Part shown: positions 42,041 to 54,071 of the stretch, in pieces | Numbering within the stretch: position 1 is the stretch's first letter | Layout of the letters: the number at the start of each line of letters is the position of its first letter | From: Lysinibacillus pakistanensis | GTDB taxonomy: Bacteria > Bacillota > Bacilli > Bacillales_A > Planococcaceae | Reading direction: 5' to 3' | Assembly (NCBI GenBank): GCA_001312325.1 | Contig: BBDJ01000006.1 | Location: forward strand, 112,306-176,305 | Length of the DNA: 64,000 nt | Notes under the pieces: generated by a model | Database searches by the model: none | Told to the model about the DNA's origin: nothing | What the model saw: only the letters and a program-made list of their open reading frames with translations | Program-made: the position numbers and the translations under genes

Positions 42041-42829
42041 ATGGAGCATTTAATACAACATTTTAGGAAAGAAGAACAGCCTTTTATTGAACAAGTGGTG
42101 AATTGGGTGCGAGAAGTGGAGGACCGCTACGCGCCAAAGCTCACTGATTTTCTAGATCCTCGTCAGCGCTTTATCGTAAACTCCATTATTGGACAATACG
42201 ACACATTGCAAATGGCTAGTGCGGGACTTTTTAATGAAGCAGAAAGGCAAAGAATGCTCATTTACCCAACTTATTATGAGCCTGTAGAGGAAGATTTTCA
42301 GCTTACGGTATTTACCATTCAATATCCTATAAAATTTGTACAGTTGCGTCATCCAGATGTACTCGGTGCATTACTATCATTGGGGTTAAATCGAGGTAAA
42401 TTTGGTGATATCCGTGTTAATGAACACCATGTCCAGTTTGTTGTAGCGAATGAGATAGCAGAGTATGTTCGTCTACATTTAACTGGCATCGGCAAGGTAA
42501 AAGTGCATGTGGAATCAATGAAAGAGACGGAGCTACTTCTAGAAAATGAAGAAGAATGGCTAGAGGAGTCTCACACGGTTAGTTCAATGAGATTAGATGT
42601 TATTATCGCAACAATTTTAAAGGTTTCTCGTCAAAAGGCACAGGCTTTAATTACAGGTAATAAAGTTCGTGTCAATTGGACAGAACGAGATACAGTTGCT
42701 TTTGAATTACAAGAAGGGGATATTTTATCTATACGAGGTAGTGGTCGAGTAAAAATTCTAATGACTGAAGGACGTACAAAAAAAGATAAAATCCGTTTGC
42801 AAGTCGGACGTTTGACCCAAAAAGGTTGA
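42041..42829 (+). CDS. ylmH: S4-domain RNA-binding protein YlmH
   Basis: Intact 262-residue protein with an N-terminal YlmH-specific domain (FLDPRQRFIV, then LGALLSLGLNRGKFGDI) and a C-terminal S4 RNA-binding domain (LDVIIATILKVSRQKAQALITGNKVRVN). YlmH of Bacillus has been linked to handling of obstructed 50S subunits/ribosome rescue. The start follows GAGGTGGAG. Its conserved neighbours sepF, ylmG and divIVA support the name. Confidence 0.92.
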   Translation: MEHLIQHFRKEEQPFIEQVVNWVREVEDRYAPKLTDFLDPRQRFIVNSIIGQYDTLQMASAGLFNEAERQRMLIYPTYYEPVEEDFQLTVFTIQYPIKFVQLRHPDVLGALLSLGLNRGKFGDIRVNEHHVQFVVANEIAEYVRLHLTGIGKVKVHVESMKETELLLENEEEWLEESHTVSSMRLDVIIATILKVSRQKAQALITGNKVRVNWTERDTVAFELQEGDILSIRGSGRVKILMTEGRTKKDKIRLQVGRLTQKG

Positions 42830-42924
42830 AAATCAAGTGAATTTCATTAATTTTTACTGCTAAGTTGTCGGAACAATTGTATAATAGAAAATACGAATGT
42901 ACATGTAAAGGAGAGAAGGATCGT

Positions 42925-43451
42925 ATGCCATTATCACCTATTGATATACATAATAAGGAGTTTACAAAGTCCTTCAGGGGCTATGCTGAGGATGAGGTAA
43001 ACGAATTTTTAGATCAAATTATCAAAGACTATGAAATTTTATTACGCGAAAAAAAAGGATGTCGACAAACAGCTAGAGATGGCCTTAGAGCAAGCAAGAC
43101 ATTTTAACACCTTAGAGGAAACCCTACAAAAATCAATTGTTGTGGCACAAGAAGCTGCCGATGAGGTGCGAAGAAATTCACAAAAAGAGGCAAAGCTTAT
43201 TGTGAAAGAAGCGGAGAAAAATGCTGATCGTATTTTGAATGAAGCTTTATCAAAGGCTCGAAAAGTAACAATTGAAATTGATGAGCTAAAAAAAGCAATC
43301 CAAGGTATTCCGTAATCGATTTAAAATGCTTGTAGAGGCACAGCTTGATTTACTAAATGCAGATGACTGGGATCATTTGCTGCAATATGATATAGATTTA
43401 ACAGAAATTCAAGCATCTGTGGATGAAGCACAGGAATCCGATCAACTTTAA
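42925..43451 (+). CDS. divIVA: Cell division initiation protein DivIVA, frame-broken
   Basis: Coiled-coil polar scaffold that binds curved membrane, restored length 174. It begins MPLSPIDIHNKEFTKSFRGYAEDEVNEFLD, which includes the membrane-binding Phe/Arg loop, followed by long coiled coils (QEAADEVRRNSQKEAKLIVK). Extra A in 43049-43056 and 43288-43294 break it into three frames; the last part ends EAQESDQL. AAAGGAGAGAAGGA precedes ATG 42925. Confidence 0.93.
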
Positions 43452-43503
43452 TAGCTTTTTTTAATGCTATTATTGCGTGGCGTATGAGCGCAATAAGTGA
43501 AAC

Positions 43504-43532
43504 TTGACGTGATTGTTTGATTTTCATATACT
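43504..43532 (+). promoter_or_regulatory. Sigma-A promoter of the ileS T-box leader
   Basis: TTGACG at 43504-43509 and TATACT at 43527-43532 with an ideal 17-base spacer; transcription should begin near 43539. Confidence 0.7.
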
Positions 43533-43539
43533 AATGTAA

Positions 43540-43812
43540 TAGTAATTATTTTGAACAGATATGCATACAGGCAGAGACGAAGACAGTATTTGTTAGGCGT
43601 AGCAAAGCGATTTGGGGATAGTGTGAGCCCAAACAAGCAAATAACAATGAACATCACTTCAGAGCTAAATAACTGAATGAAAGTAAGTTATTTCGTGATG
43701 CACAACGTTAACGTGCTTAAAGAGGTAGTACAAATTTGTGCTACAAGTAGGGTGGTACCGCGAGTATAAGCTTCTCGTCCCTTAGTGGGATTGAGAGGCT
43801 TTTTTTTATTTG
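43540..43812 (+). ncRNA. Ile-specific T-box riboswitch
   Basis: tRNA-sensing leader RNA controlling ileS. The T-box core AGGGTGGTACCGCG lies at about 43749-43762, with a terminator stem after it (AAGCTTCTCGTCCC pairing with GGGATTGAGAGGCTT, then eight T, ending near 43812). Stem I shows the AGAGACGAAG motif near 43574. The likely specifier codon is ATC at 43653-43655 (in GAACATCACTTCAGAGCT), reading Ile. Uncharged tRNA(Ile) would favour read-through. Confidence 0.92.
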
Positions 43813-43976
43813 CTTAAATTCCCAGCGAGCAGCTATTTTTTTCTAACGTTTAATCATAAGTGATTAAAAAAAGGGCTAAAACTTGTTGAATTCGTCAAGA
43901 GCTGTCATATGTATAGGAACGCCTTAATGCATTTGTTTTGTTCTAAGTGTGTAAAATTAAAAGGAGGAATGGAAGC

Positions 43977-46746
43977 ATGGTTGAATATAAGGATACTTTA
44001 TTAATGCCGAAAACAGATTTTCCAATGCGAGGAAACTTACCGGCAAATGAACCAAAAATGCAAGAAAAATGGAATGAAATGGACATTAACAAATTACAGA
44101 TGGAGCGTACTGAAGGACGACCTGAATATGTACTTCATGATGGCCCTCCGTATGCAAACGGTGATATTCATATCGGTCATGCACTAAATAAAGTGCTAAA
44201 AGACATGATTACACGCCATCGCTCTATGAATGGTTATCATGTAAATTATATTCCTGGTTGGGATACGCATGGTTTACCAATTGAGCAAGCTTTAACAAAC
44301 AAAGGTGTAAAGCGTAAAGAGATGTCTGTTGCGGATTTCCGAAAACTATGTGAAGAATATGCATATGAGCAAATTGACAACCAACGTGCTCAATTTCGTC
44401 GTTTAGGTATTCGTGGAGATTGGGAAAATCCATACATTACTTTAAAACCAGAATTTGAAGCTCGCCAAATTGAAGTTTTTGGGAAGATGGCTGAAAAAGG
44501 CTATATTTACAAAGGCTTAAAGCCAGTTTACTGGTCTCCTTCTTCTGAATCTGCACTTGCAGAAGCGGAAATCGAATATAAGGATATTAAATCACCTTCA
44601 ATTTATGTAAGCTTTGCTATTAAAGATGCTAAAGGTGTAGTACCAGCAGATGCTAAATTTATTATTTGGACAACAACGCCTTGGACAATTCCAGCAAACT
44701 TAGGGATCTCTGTGAACCCTGAATTTTTGTATGTAGTTGTTGCAGTTGCAGATAAAAAAATTTATTATTGCAAAAGATTTATTAGAAACAGTGGCAAATG
44801 CCCTTGAATGGGACACATACGAGGTTATTCAAGAAGTGAAGGGTGAGACATTAGATCGTATTGTCGCTCAGCATCCTTTCTATGATCGTGAATCTCTTGT
44901 GATGGTGGGTGAACACGTTACTGCTGACGCAGGTACTGGTTGTGTTCACACGGCGCCTGGACACGGGGAAGATGATTATTACATTAGTAAACAATATGGC
45001 TTAGGCATTCTTAGCCCGCTTGATAATAGTGGCTGCTATACGGATGAAGCACCTGGTTTTGAGGGCGTATTTTATAATGATGCCAATAAACTAATAACAG
45101 AAAAGCTAAAGGAAGTAGGCGCATTAGAAAGCCTTGGTTTTATTTCGCACTCATATCCTCATGATTGGCGTACAAAGAAACCAGTTATTTATCGTGCAAC
45201 ACCGCAATGGTTTGCATCTGTTGAAGCATTCCGTGGTGAGTTACTAGAGGCTGTTAAAGCAACTACGTTTACGCCAGCTTGGGGAGAAACTCGCCTTTTC
45301 AACATGATTCGTGATCGTGGAGATTGGGTAATTTCCCGTCAACGAGCTTGGGGTGTGCCAATTCCAATTTTCTATGCTGAAAATGGAGAGCCAATCATTA
45401 CACCTGAAACAATTGCTCATGTTTCTACGTTGTTCCGTAAGCATGGCTCAAATATCTGGTTCCAAAAAACAGCTAAAGAACTATTACCTGAAGGCTTTAC
45501 ACACGCAGGTAGCCCAAACGGTGAATTTACAAAAGAGAACGACATTATGGATGTTTGGTTTGATTCAGGGTCATCACATCAAGGCGTGCTAGTAGAACGT
45601 GGAATGAAATATCCGGCTGATTTATATTTAGAGGGCTCTGACCAACACCGTGGCTGGTTCAACTCTTCTTTAATTACGTCTGTTGCCATTAACGGCTATG
45701 CTCCATATAAAGGACTATTAACACACGGTTTCGTACTTGATGGAGAAGGACGTAAAATGAGTAAATCATTAGGAAATGTCATTATTCCACAAAAGGTTAT
45801 GGATCAATACGGAGCTGATATTCTTCGTTTATGGGTTGCTTCTGTTGATTATACTGGTGATGTTCGTATTTCAATGGATATGTTAAAACAAGTATCTGAA
45901 GTTTATCGTAAAATCCGAAACACATTCCGTTTCTTACATGGGAATGTAGCTGATTTCGACCCGACAAAAGATCGAGTAGCCTATGCAGATCTTCGTGAAA
46001 TGGATCAATACGTTTATATGCGCCTTCAAGATGTTTTAAAAACAGTACATGCTGCCTACGATCGCTATGATTTTGCAGCCGTATATCATGCTGTTAATAA
46101 CTTTGTTGCTGTAGAGTTATCTTCATTCTACTTAGATATTGCAAAAGATGTTGTGTACATTGAAGGCACTGACAACAAAGATCGTCGTGCAATGCAAACG
46201 GTGATTTATGATACATTAATGACGTTAGTAAAAGTAATGACACCGATTATTCCTCATACAACAGATGAGATGTGGTCTTACTTACATGCACAAGGTGTAG
46301 TACAAGAGGTTTCTGTACAATTAACAGATTTCCCTGAAGTTGATGTACAAGAGAATTTCGAGGATTTACGGGCAAAATGGGTGAAAATTATAGACGTTCG
46401 TGACGATATTCTAAAAGCATTAGAAGAAGCTCGTAATGCAAAAACAATTGGTAAATCCCTAGAAGCAAAAGTAACGGTGTATGCTAAAGAGGATGTTGCT
46501 GCATTATTGAATGATGCAAGCATTGATTTTGCTCAGCTTTCTATTGTTTCAGCCTTTGAGGTAGCCTCTATTGATAAGGCACCAGCAGATGCGCTAGTGC
46601 TTGAGCATGCATCAATTGTTGTTGAAAAGGCAACAGGAGAAAAATGTGAGCGCTGTTGGTCAATTTCTGAATCAGTTGGTGCAAACGAAGCCCACCCAAC
46701 AGTTTGTGCGCGCTGTGCGGAAGTTGTAGAAAAATATTACGCTTAA
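43977..46746 (+). CDS. ileS: Isoleucyl-tRNA synthetase, frame-broken
   Basis: Class I synthetase charging tRNA(Ile), restored length 922. ATG 43977 follows AAAGGAGGAAT. The HIGH motif is in [11 protein letters not shown], the KMSKS motif in [12 protein letters not shown], an editing domain lies between them ([13 protein letters not shown]), and a C-terminal zinc ribbon has CERCW and CARC. One extra A in 44754-44760 breaks it within the editing domain. Eubacterial-type architecture; expression is under the T-box. Confidence 0.97.
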
Positions 46747-46769
46747 AAACAGGCTTTAATTGTGAAGAA

Positions 46770-46807
46770 AACGCAAGTCTCCCAAATAAGGGACTTGCGT
46801 TTTTTTG
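46770..46807 (+). terminator. Rho-independent terminator after ileS
   Basis: AACGCAAGTC (46770-46779) pairs with GACTTGCGTT (46792-46801), with further C-G pairs inside, then a T tract. Confidence 0.9.
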
Positions 46808-46953
46808 CATGTAAAATGAGTATGTATATGGAATTGCATTCTCGCCCTTTACTGGTTGTGGCCTGTCTTTCGCGTTGAATAATAGTTGGACTAACCTAGT
46901 CTACTAGTTATGTCACTTGATGAAACATGATGATGGGCGTGAATGCACTTTTT

Positions 46954-48182
46954 TTACTTAAATAATATTTCCTTCGTGTTGCGGTAGTCTGTTGGGGAAA
47001 TGCCTACATATTTTTTTAAAGGTCAGGCTGAAATAATTTGGTGTGTTAAAGCCACAGATGGAGGAGATTTTCTCAATGGTATAGTCATATTTTCTTAAAA
47101 AAAGGCAATGTTTTAATGATACGTGTAAAGGCTACATAGTCGACAAAATTGCGACCAGTCTCCTTTTTAAATAATCTGCTAAAATGCGTCGCACTAAAAT
47201 TTATATATTTGGCAACATCACTGATGGTAATTTGCTCATCATAATGCTCTTCAATATATAGAATGGCCTTTTGAAGCTGTTCCTGTTCTGTTAAGTCTTC
47301 ATAAAACCTTGCATGTATATTCTCAACAGGTGGTTTTCTCCTTGCCTTACGAGCTTGGCTATAGGATTCCTTCACCTGCATGGGATCATGAAAGACACCT
47401 CCTATCCCCATAAATAGATGGATACAATACTCCTTTTTTAGGTTCTCAATTACCTCATGGAGAGAGGCTACACCTTCAGTCCAATGCTTAAACGATGTAA
47501 TTTCATTTGGTATACGCATTAGCAGCAGTAAATAACGTTCAAAATTTAAAAAGGAAAGAGAGGCTTTATCCGCAAATCCTTGGCGAAACATATTGGTAAT
47601 AACACTATTTGCATCATGAGGGATACTTCGATTTTCATTTATATCAATATAGCCTTGAATTAAAAAAACTATATTTGGGATACAATCCTTTGATAAAAAG
47701 GAGGCAGATTGAATAATTTCCTGCTCATTTTCAATTTCTCCACGAATAAGACGTTTTAAAAAGGCTTCTCGGAATGGTGAGGTATGGTCTTGTGAAATTT
47801 GCTGTGATAACTCAAGCATTGTAAGCGTGCTTGCTTGTTTTTCCTTATAAGATGTATAAAGCTTTTTGACAATTCTGATGAATTTTGATTTCTGTAACGG
47901 TTTTATAAGCAATGCAGATAAATTTAATTCAATCGCTATACCAGTTGAGTAGGTAAGGTGTTCTGCAACAATAGGGACGATTAAACTATTAGGATAATTT
48001 CTTTTTAAGCGATTTACCTTTACCCAATCAAATAAGTGATTAATATCATAGACAAAGATTGCGACACCCTTTGTATTGGGCTGATTGCAGTTAATAAAGG
48101 TATTCGGTAGATATTCTTCTAGCCAGTTGTTCATCTGTTGTTTTTCTACGGAACTTTCGATATACCAAACAATATTTAAAAT
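46954..48182 (-). CDS. YesN-like regulator with AraC-type DNA-binding domain, frame-broken
   Basis: Probable transcription regulator of the divergent symporter operon. An N-terminal receiver-like region (IVPIVAEHLTYS, ALLIKPLQKSKFIRIVK) lacks the usual DD and phospho-Asp pattern, so phosphorylation is doubtful. A middle region is followed by a two-helix-turn-helix AraC domain (ITISDVAKYINFSATHFSRLFKKETG). Extra bases in plus-strand runs 47097-47103 and 47011-47017 cut off the second helix-turn-helix (EKISSICGFNTPNYFSLTFKK). The first in-frame ATG is 48134, but conserved-looking sequence and AAGGGAG point to a start at ATT 48182-48180. Confidence 0.75.
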
Positions 48183-48373
48183 GGTAACAGCTCCCTTCTG
48201 TTATAAATATACAACGATAAAAGTATTTTAACTTAAAATAGCATTTTTTTTGTACTAATACAGCAATATTTTGTAACTATATTATAAACAAAATAGAATA
48301 GAATAATTGTAGTAAATAATAATTTGAAATTTCAGATAATTATTTACGTATAGAGAAAAGGGGGAGTTGACAT

Positions 48374-48709
48374 ATGGCTGAAGTAGGAAGTAGTGATTAC
48401 GAGTATGTGGAAGCTGGAACAATCGATATTAAGGATCTTCCACCACTAGATGCAACAACTAACAAAATTATGAAAGATGAGTTTCTTACAGGTTTTAGCT
48501 TAACGGTATTTTATTTTATTTTAATTTTTAGTATTCCGATTATGAACTGGTTCGCTCCAGAATTTGCATTTAAGAAAATTTGGGGTGGAATGACGGTTAC
48601 ATGGTTTTACACAACTGTCATTATGATGGCCATGGCTTTTATTATTGCTTATGTCCATACAACATTGTACGAAAAACGCCTAAAGAAGTATGAAATAGCT
48701 AATAAGTAG
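48374..48709 (+). CDS. DUF485 membrane protein
   Basis: Intact 111-residue protein with a polar N-terminus and two membrane helices (about 40-60 and 77-100), matching DUF485 proteins encoded before ActP-type sodium:solute symporters. ATG 48374 follows GGGGGAG. It is 18 bases upstream of the symporter and probably forms a functional pair with it, though its role is unknown. Confidence 0.82.
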   Translation: MAEVGSSDYEYVEAGTIDIKDLPPLDATTNKIMKDEFLTGFSLTVFYFILIFSIPIMNWFAPEFAFKKIWGGMTVTWFYTTVIMMAMAFIIAYVHTTLYEKRLKKYEIANK

Positions 48710-48727
48710 GCTTGGGGGGAATGCTGA

Positions 48728-50296
48728 ATGATGAAAGCTCTATTGGAACCGAAAATGATTATGACCATTGCTTTAATGGGAACAATTGTCTATATTACGT
48801 ATTTAACGAAAAAAAATACAACTGCATCCGATTTCTTCGTTGGGGGACGTAGCTTCGGATGGTTTACAAATGGTTCGGCAATTGGCGGGGATTATTTAAG
48901 TGCAGCAACGTTTCTTGGGATAGCTGGACTAACCTTCCAATTGGGGTATGATGGTGCCTATTATGCATTTTGTTTCTCTATCGGTTTAACACTATTAGCT
49001 ATTTTCGTAGCTGGTCCATTAAGACGTTTTGGTGCATTTACTGTTGCCGATTTTTTTAGCCTATCGTTTTCATAGTAAACGAGCTCGACTAGTTGCAGTA
49101 GCGGTTGTTTTAGCAATTTCCGGTTTCTATGCCGCTCCACAGTTACTAGGTGCTGCGCAAATTTTAAGCATGTTCTTTGGTACTTCATATGAATTTGGCA
49201 TTATCTTTACATGTGTAGTAATGATTTTCTATGTTGGTATAGGTGGTATGAAAGGAACTACGATTAATCAGGCGCTAGAACTTTGGATTCGTCTTGGTGC
49301 ATTTGTAGTTATGCTAATTGCTGCAATGTATAGTGGGTTACATTACGATAAGATTTTAGCAGCGATTAATTCATTTAGCGGCCCAATTACGGGAACTTCA
49401 CCATATGCGTTAGATGGAAAAGATGTTAATTTTGATGGGGCGGCTTGGACTGGGACAGGCTTCTATTTCCCAACATTTTGGCAAACCATTAGTATGACGA
49501 TAGGGTTAGCATTAGGAACAATTGGCCTGCCTCATATTTTACTAAGATTTTATACAAATCCAAGTGCCAAGGCAGCTCGTAAATCGGCGTTAATGGCAAT
49601 TGGAATTGCCAGTACATTTTTCTTATTAGCTGTATTTTTAGGTGTTGTAGGTCGAGCTATTTTTATCTCTGGTACAGCAAGTGGAGAAGTAATGCGTGAT
49701 TTAGTGCTGGGTGGTAACAATATGGTTATTCCTACAACAGCACTTGCATTAGGCGGAAAGTGGCTTCTTGGACTTGTTATAGCGGGGGCATTTGCAGCTA
49801 TATTCTCTAACTTATCAGGGCTATTCATTACAAGTTCAGGCGCACTGGCACATGATTTATATGCAACGATTATGAAGAAAGATATTACGCAAAAACAACG
49901 AGTAATCGCAGCGAAGGTTTCCATTGTTTTGTTAGGTATTATTTATGGCGCTTTGGGCTTACTTGTAAAGGATGCATCTATTGGTCATTTAGTAGCACTA
50001 GCTTTACTGTTGCAGCGAGTACCTTTACACCAATATTTATTTTAGGTATTTGGTGGAGAGGAATGACAGAAAGAGGAGCGATTGCAGGTTTACTAATTGG
50101 ACTTGGTGTTTCCATGTGGATGATTTTTCTACCAGGGACATTACCAAGCTTCCTGCAATTTAAAATACCTGGAATTGTGACAGTACCAGTTGGCTTCCTT
50201 TCAGTAATCATTGTGTCTATATTAGACCGAAAGGTACCTGCGGATGTAAATGATTTTATGAAGCGTGTGCATTCAAAAGAATCTGAAACTGTCTAA
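48728..50296 (+). CDS. Sodium:solute symporter (ActP/acetate-permease-like), frame-broken
   Basis: SSS-family transporter, restored length 522 with about 13 membrane helices. Features are ASDFFVGGRSFGWFTNGSAIGGDYLSAA split across the first helices, GFYAAPQLLGAAQIL, and GLPHILLRFYTNP, typical of the ActP branch that carries acetate or other short monocarboxylates. One T is extra in 49051-49057, and one T is missing near 50004-50006 (LAFTVAASTF). The substrate is inferred from DUF485 pairing and family only. Confidence 0.85.
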
Positions 50297-50305
50297 TTTA
50301 AATTG

Positions 50306-50351
50306 GCTATATCCAATTACTTTATAAAGTAATTAGGTATAGCTTTTTTTT
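50306..50351 (+). terminator. Rho-independent terminator after the symporter
   Basis: A long stem, 50306-50324 with 50325-50343 around the AATTACTTTATAAAGTAATT palindrome (little or no loop as written), followed by eight T. Confidence 0.8.
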
Positions 50352-50460
50352 GTTGATCTTCATTCAGCAGGCGTTTGTATATTTTCATGCTATATTAGTT
50401 ATTCTGTGATGGGCTGTTATGGTAGAATAGGTTAGATGTTGAGCGAACGGAGGAATGTTT

Positions 50461-50940
50461 GTGTATAAGTACTATGGACTGGCCGCATTTGTCATCCTTT
50501 TAGATCAATGGACTAAATGGCTAATTGTCAAAAATATGGAGTTTGGTGAACGAATTGCAGTATGGGACCATGGCTTGGGATATTGTCTCATCGAAATAGA
50601 GGAGCAGCATGGGGAATGCTAGAGGGACAAATGTGGTTGTTTAGCATTGTTACAATAGGCGTTATTTGTGCAATCATCTATTTTTATCATAAAGAAGCAA
50701 AGGGCAAGCCAGTCTTTAAAGTAGGCTTAATGTTTTTATTAGGTGGAGCTATTGGTAATTTTATTGACCGTTTATTTAGAGGCGAAGTGGTCGATTTTGT
50801 GGATGTATTAATTCCAGTTATTAATTATGATTTCCCAATCTTTAATATTGCGGATGCAGCCTTAACAATAGCTGTTGTCATTTTAATGATTGGCTTAATT
50901 GCAGAAGATAAAAAAAGAAAAGAAACAGGTGAAACAATGA
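50461..50940 (+). CDS. lspA: Lipoprotein signal peptidase LspA, frame-broken and falsely fused to rluD
   Basis: Membrane aspartyl peptidase (signal peptidase II), restored length 159 with four helices. GTG 50461 lies seven bases after CGGAGG. Motifs are LLDQWTKW, HRNRGAAWG, GGAIGNFIDR and the catalytic VVDFVD. One C is missing near 50568 (GGACCATGG for GGACCCATGG). An extra A in 50910-50916 removes the natural stop; correction ends the protein EKKQVKQ at TGA 50938-50940, overlapping the rluD ATG. As it stands the DNA reads as one LspA-RluD protein. Confidence 0.93.
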
Positions 50941-51847
50941 CGCAAGTAGCATATACAATGGAAGAACAGCAGCAGGGAGAGCGCATTGATAAGGCACTTT
51001 CAAGTGTGCAATCAGAATGGTCGCGCACACAAATTGGGAATTGGATTACAGATGGCATTGTCAAAGTAAATGGCGAGACAGTTAAGGCGAAGTATAAGGT
51101 AAAAGCGGGAGATTTGGTTGAAATTGATGTTCCAGAAGCAGAGCCATTAGATGTCATTGCTGAAAACTTAGAACTTGACATTGTTTATGAGGATGCAGAC
51201 GTTCTTGTGGTGAATAAGCCTAAGGGTATGGTTGTGCATCCAGCGCCTGGACATATGACGGGAACACTCGTCAATGGTTTAATGTATCACTGTAAGGATT
51301 TATCAGGCATTAACGGTGTTTTGCGCCCAGGCATTGTCCACCGCATTGATAAGGATACATCGGGATTATTAATGGTTGCTAAAAATGATGCAGCTCATGA
51401 ATCATTAGTCAATCAGCTAGTCAATAAAACTGTAACACGTAAGTATACTGCCCTTGTTCACGGGCATATTGCACATGATAAAGGAACAATTGATGCACCG
51501 ATTGGACGTGACCAAAAGGATCGTCAAAAGCAAGCAGTTGTAGATAATGGCAAGCATGCCGTAACCCATTTCCAAGTCATTGAACGTTTTGGTGACTATA
51601 CGCTTGTAGAATGTCGTTTAGAAACAGGACGAACTCATCAAATCCGTGTGCATATGAATTATATTGGCTATCCACTTGTGGGTGATCCAAAATATGTCCG
51701 AAAAAGACAATAGACTTTGGAGGACAAGTTTTACATGCAGGTATTTTAGGCTTCGATCAACCTACGTCAGGTGAATATTTAGAGTTTGAAGCACCACTTC
51801 CTGCTGATTATGAACAATTATTAAATGATTTAAGAAATAGGCATTGA
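50937..51847 (+). CDS. rluD: RluD-family 23S rRNA pseudouridine synthase, frame-broken near its end
   Basis: Pseudouridine synthase of the RluA/RluD family (YlyB), restored length 303. ATG 50937 overlaps the restored lspA stop (ATGA). An S4 domain (GERIDKALSSVQSEWSRTQIG) precedes the catalytic domain with GMVVHPAPGHMTGTLVNGL and HRIDKDTSGLL, where the Asp of RIDKDT is the nucleophile. A G is missing near 51695 (TATGTCCG for TATGGTCCG), shifting the last ~50 residues. It precedes the pyr operon as in B. subtilis. Confidence 0.92.
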
Positions 51848-51918
51848 CGTTTAGTAAAAGAAGGTCTATACTAACGAAAGTGAATGAACTACTAAACAAA
51901 ATATTCACCTTTAATGGC

Positions 51919-52628
<710 letters not shown>

Positions 52629-52648
52629 CTACAAAGTGAGGAAACATC

Positions 52649-53938
52649 ATGTCAAATGCAGTATTAGATATTAAGGACAAACCAACAGCACTTCAACTAG
52701 TGACATTAAGTTTCCAACATATGTTTGCTATGTTTGGTTCAACAATTCTCGTGCCTCAGTTGGTTGGACTTAGCCCAGCAATTGCCCTTTTAACAAGTGG
52801 AATTGCTACATTATTCTTCTTATTAATAACGAAATTCCAGGTGCCGGCTTATTTAGGATCATCGTTTGCTTTCATTGCACCAATTATTATTGCCACAAAA
52901 GCGGGTGGTGTTGGTAGCGCAATGATAGGCGCAATGGCAGTCGGAATTACGTATGGTATTGTGTCCCTTATCATTTGGAAGAGTGGCTATAAATGGATCA
53001 TGAAAATATTACCACCAATTGTGGTAGGGCCAGTAATCATGGTAATTGGTCTAGGGTTATCAGGGACAGCGGTTAATATGGCGATGAATGTAGATGGAGA
53101 ATACAGCTTCTTACATTTCTCGGCTGCATTAGTAACATTATTTACTGCGATCATTTTCACGATTTTCTTTAAAGGAATTTTAAGTACAATGCCCATTTTA
53201 ATTGGCTTAATTGTAGGTTATATATATTCGATGATTATCGGCATTGTTGATTATTCACCAATTGCTAAAGCAAACTTCTTTGCAAGTCCAGACTTTTTAA
53301 TACCAGGTGTTCATTATGACTTCGAAATTACAACAAAGCTTCTTCTAACAATGGTGCCAATTGTGATTGTAACCATTTCAGAGCATATTGGTCACCAATT
53401 AGTTCTAGGCAAAGTTGTTAATCGAGATTACATTCAAGAACCAGGCTTGCATCGTTCACTGTTAGGTGATGGACTGGGTACATTCATAAGTGCATTAATT
53501 GGTGGCCCACCGAAAACAACTTATGGTGAAAATATCGGTGTTCTTGCTATCACTCGTGTTTACAGCGTGTATGTCATTGCAGGTGCAGCAGTTGTCGCCA
53601 TTTTACTGTCATTTTTCGGGCAGGCAATGGCAGTAATTGCAACGATTCCAACATCAGTACTTGGAGGCGTTTCTATCCTGCTCTTCGGTATTATTGCTGC
53701 AAGTGGACTACGTATGCTAGTTGATAATCATATTGACTTTGGCAATAGTCGAAATTTAGTGATTGCCTCTGTTATTCTAGTCATTGGTATTGGTGGAGCG
53801 AAGTTTGTGATTTCAGAATCATTAAGTATAGAAGGTATGGCATTAGCAGCAATTATCGGTGTTGTATTAAACGCAATCCTTCCCGGTAAAAAGGAAGCTG
53901 AAAAACCAATACCATACAATCAAGAAACAAATTCATAG
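52649..53938 (+). CDS. pyrP: Uracil permease PyrP
   Basis: Intact 429-residue NCS2-family uracil:proton symporter with about 12-14 membrane segments. Signature pieces are LVTLSFQHMFAMFGSTILVPQ split near the N-terminus, the TISEHIGHQ helix and GGPPKTTYGENIGVLAITRVYS. It follows pyrR by 20 bases, leaving no room for the second attenuator known from B. subtilis. Confidence 0.95.
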   Translation: MSNAVLDIKDKPTALQLVTLSFQHMFAMFGSTILVPQLVGLSPAIALLTSGIATLFFLLITKFQVPAYLGSSFAFIAPIIIATKAGGVGSAMIGAMAVGITYGIVSLIIWKSGYKWIMKILPPIVVGPVIMVIGLGLSGTAVNMAMNVDGEYSFLHFSAALVTLFTAIIFTIFFKGILSTMPILIGLIVGYIYSMIIGIVDYSPIAKANFFASPDFLIPGVHYDFEITTKLLLTMVPIVIVTISEHIGHQLVLGKVVNRDYIQEPGLHRSLLGDGLGTFISALIGGPPKTTYGENIGVLAITRVYSVYVIAGAAVVAILLSFFGQAMAVIATIPTSVLGGVSILLFGIIAASGLRMLVDNHIDFGNSRNLVIASVILVIGIGGAKFVISESLSIEGMALAAIIGVVLNAILPGKKEAEKPIPYNQETNS

Positions 53939-53954
53939 CAGTACCTTTTAATGA

Positions 53955-54070
53955 ATTGTCCAGAGAGGCAAAAAAAGGGAAGTAGTGGACATGCTAAAGC
54001 AGGAATCAATCCCTGCTGTGGTTTGTCACGCCTCCTTATGCCTCGTTGATGACATCAGCGGGGCTTTTAT
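53955..54070 (+). promoter_or_regulatory. pyrB leader: PyrR-dependent attenuator between pyrP and pyrB
   Basis: A second PyrR-binding loop TCCAGAGAGGC lies at 53959-53969. A terminator stem runs 54040-54049 with 54055-54064 (ten pairs, two G-U), followed by TTTTATT. This would let UMP-PyrR reduce the biosynthetic genes independently of pyrR-pyrP. Confidence 0.87.
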
Positions 54071-54071
54071 T

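Noticed and set aside
50461..51713. A real bifunctional LspA-RluD protein
   Set aside because: The junction sits on a seven-A run and correction yields the standard stop and ATGA overlap.
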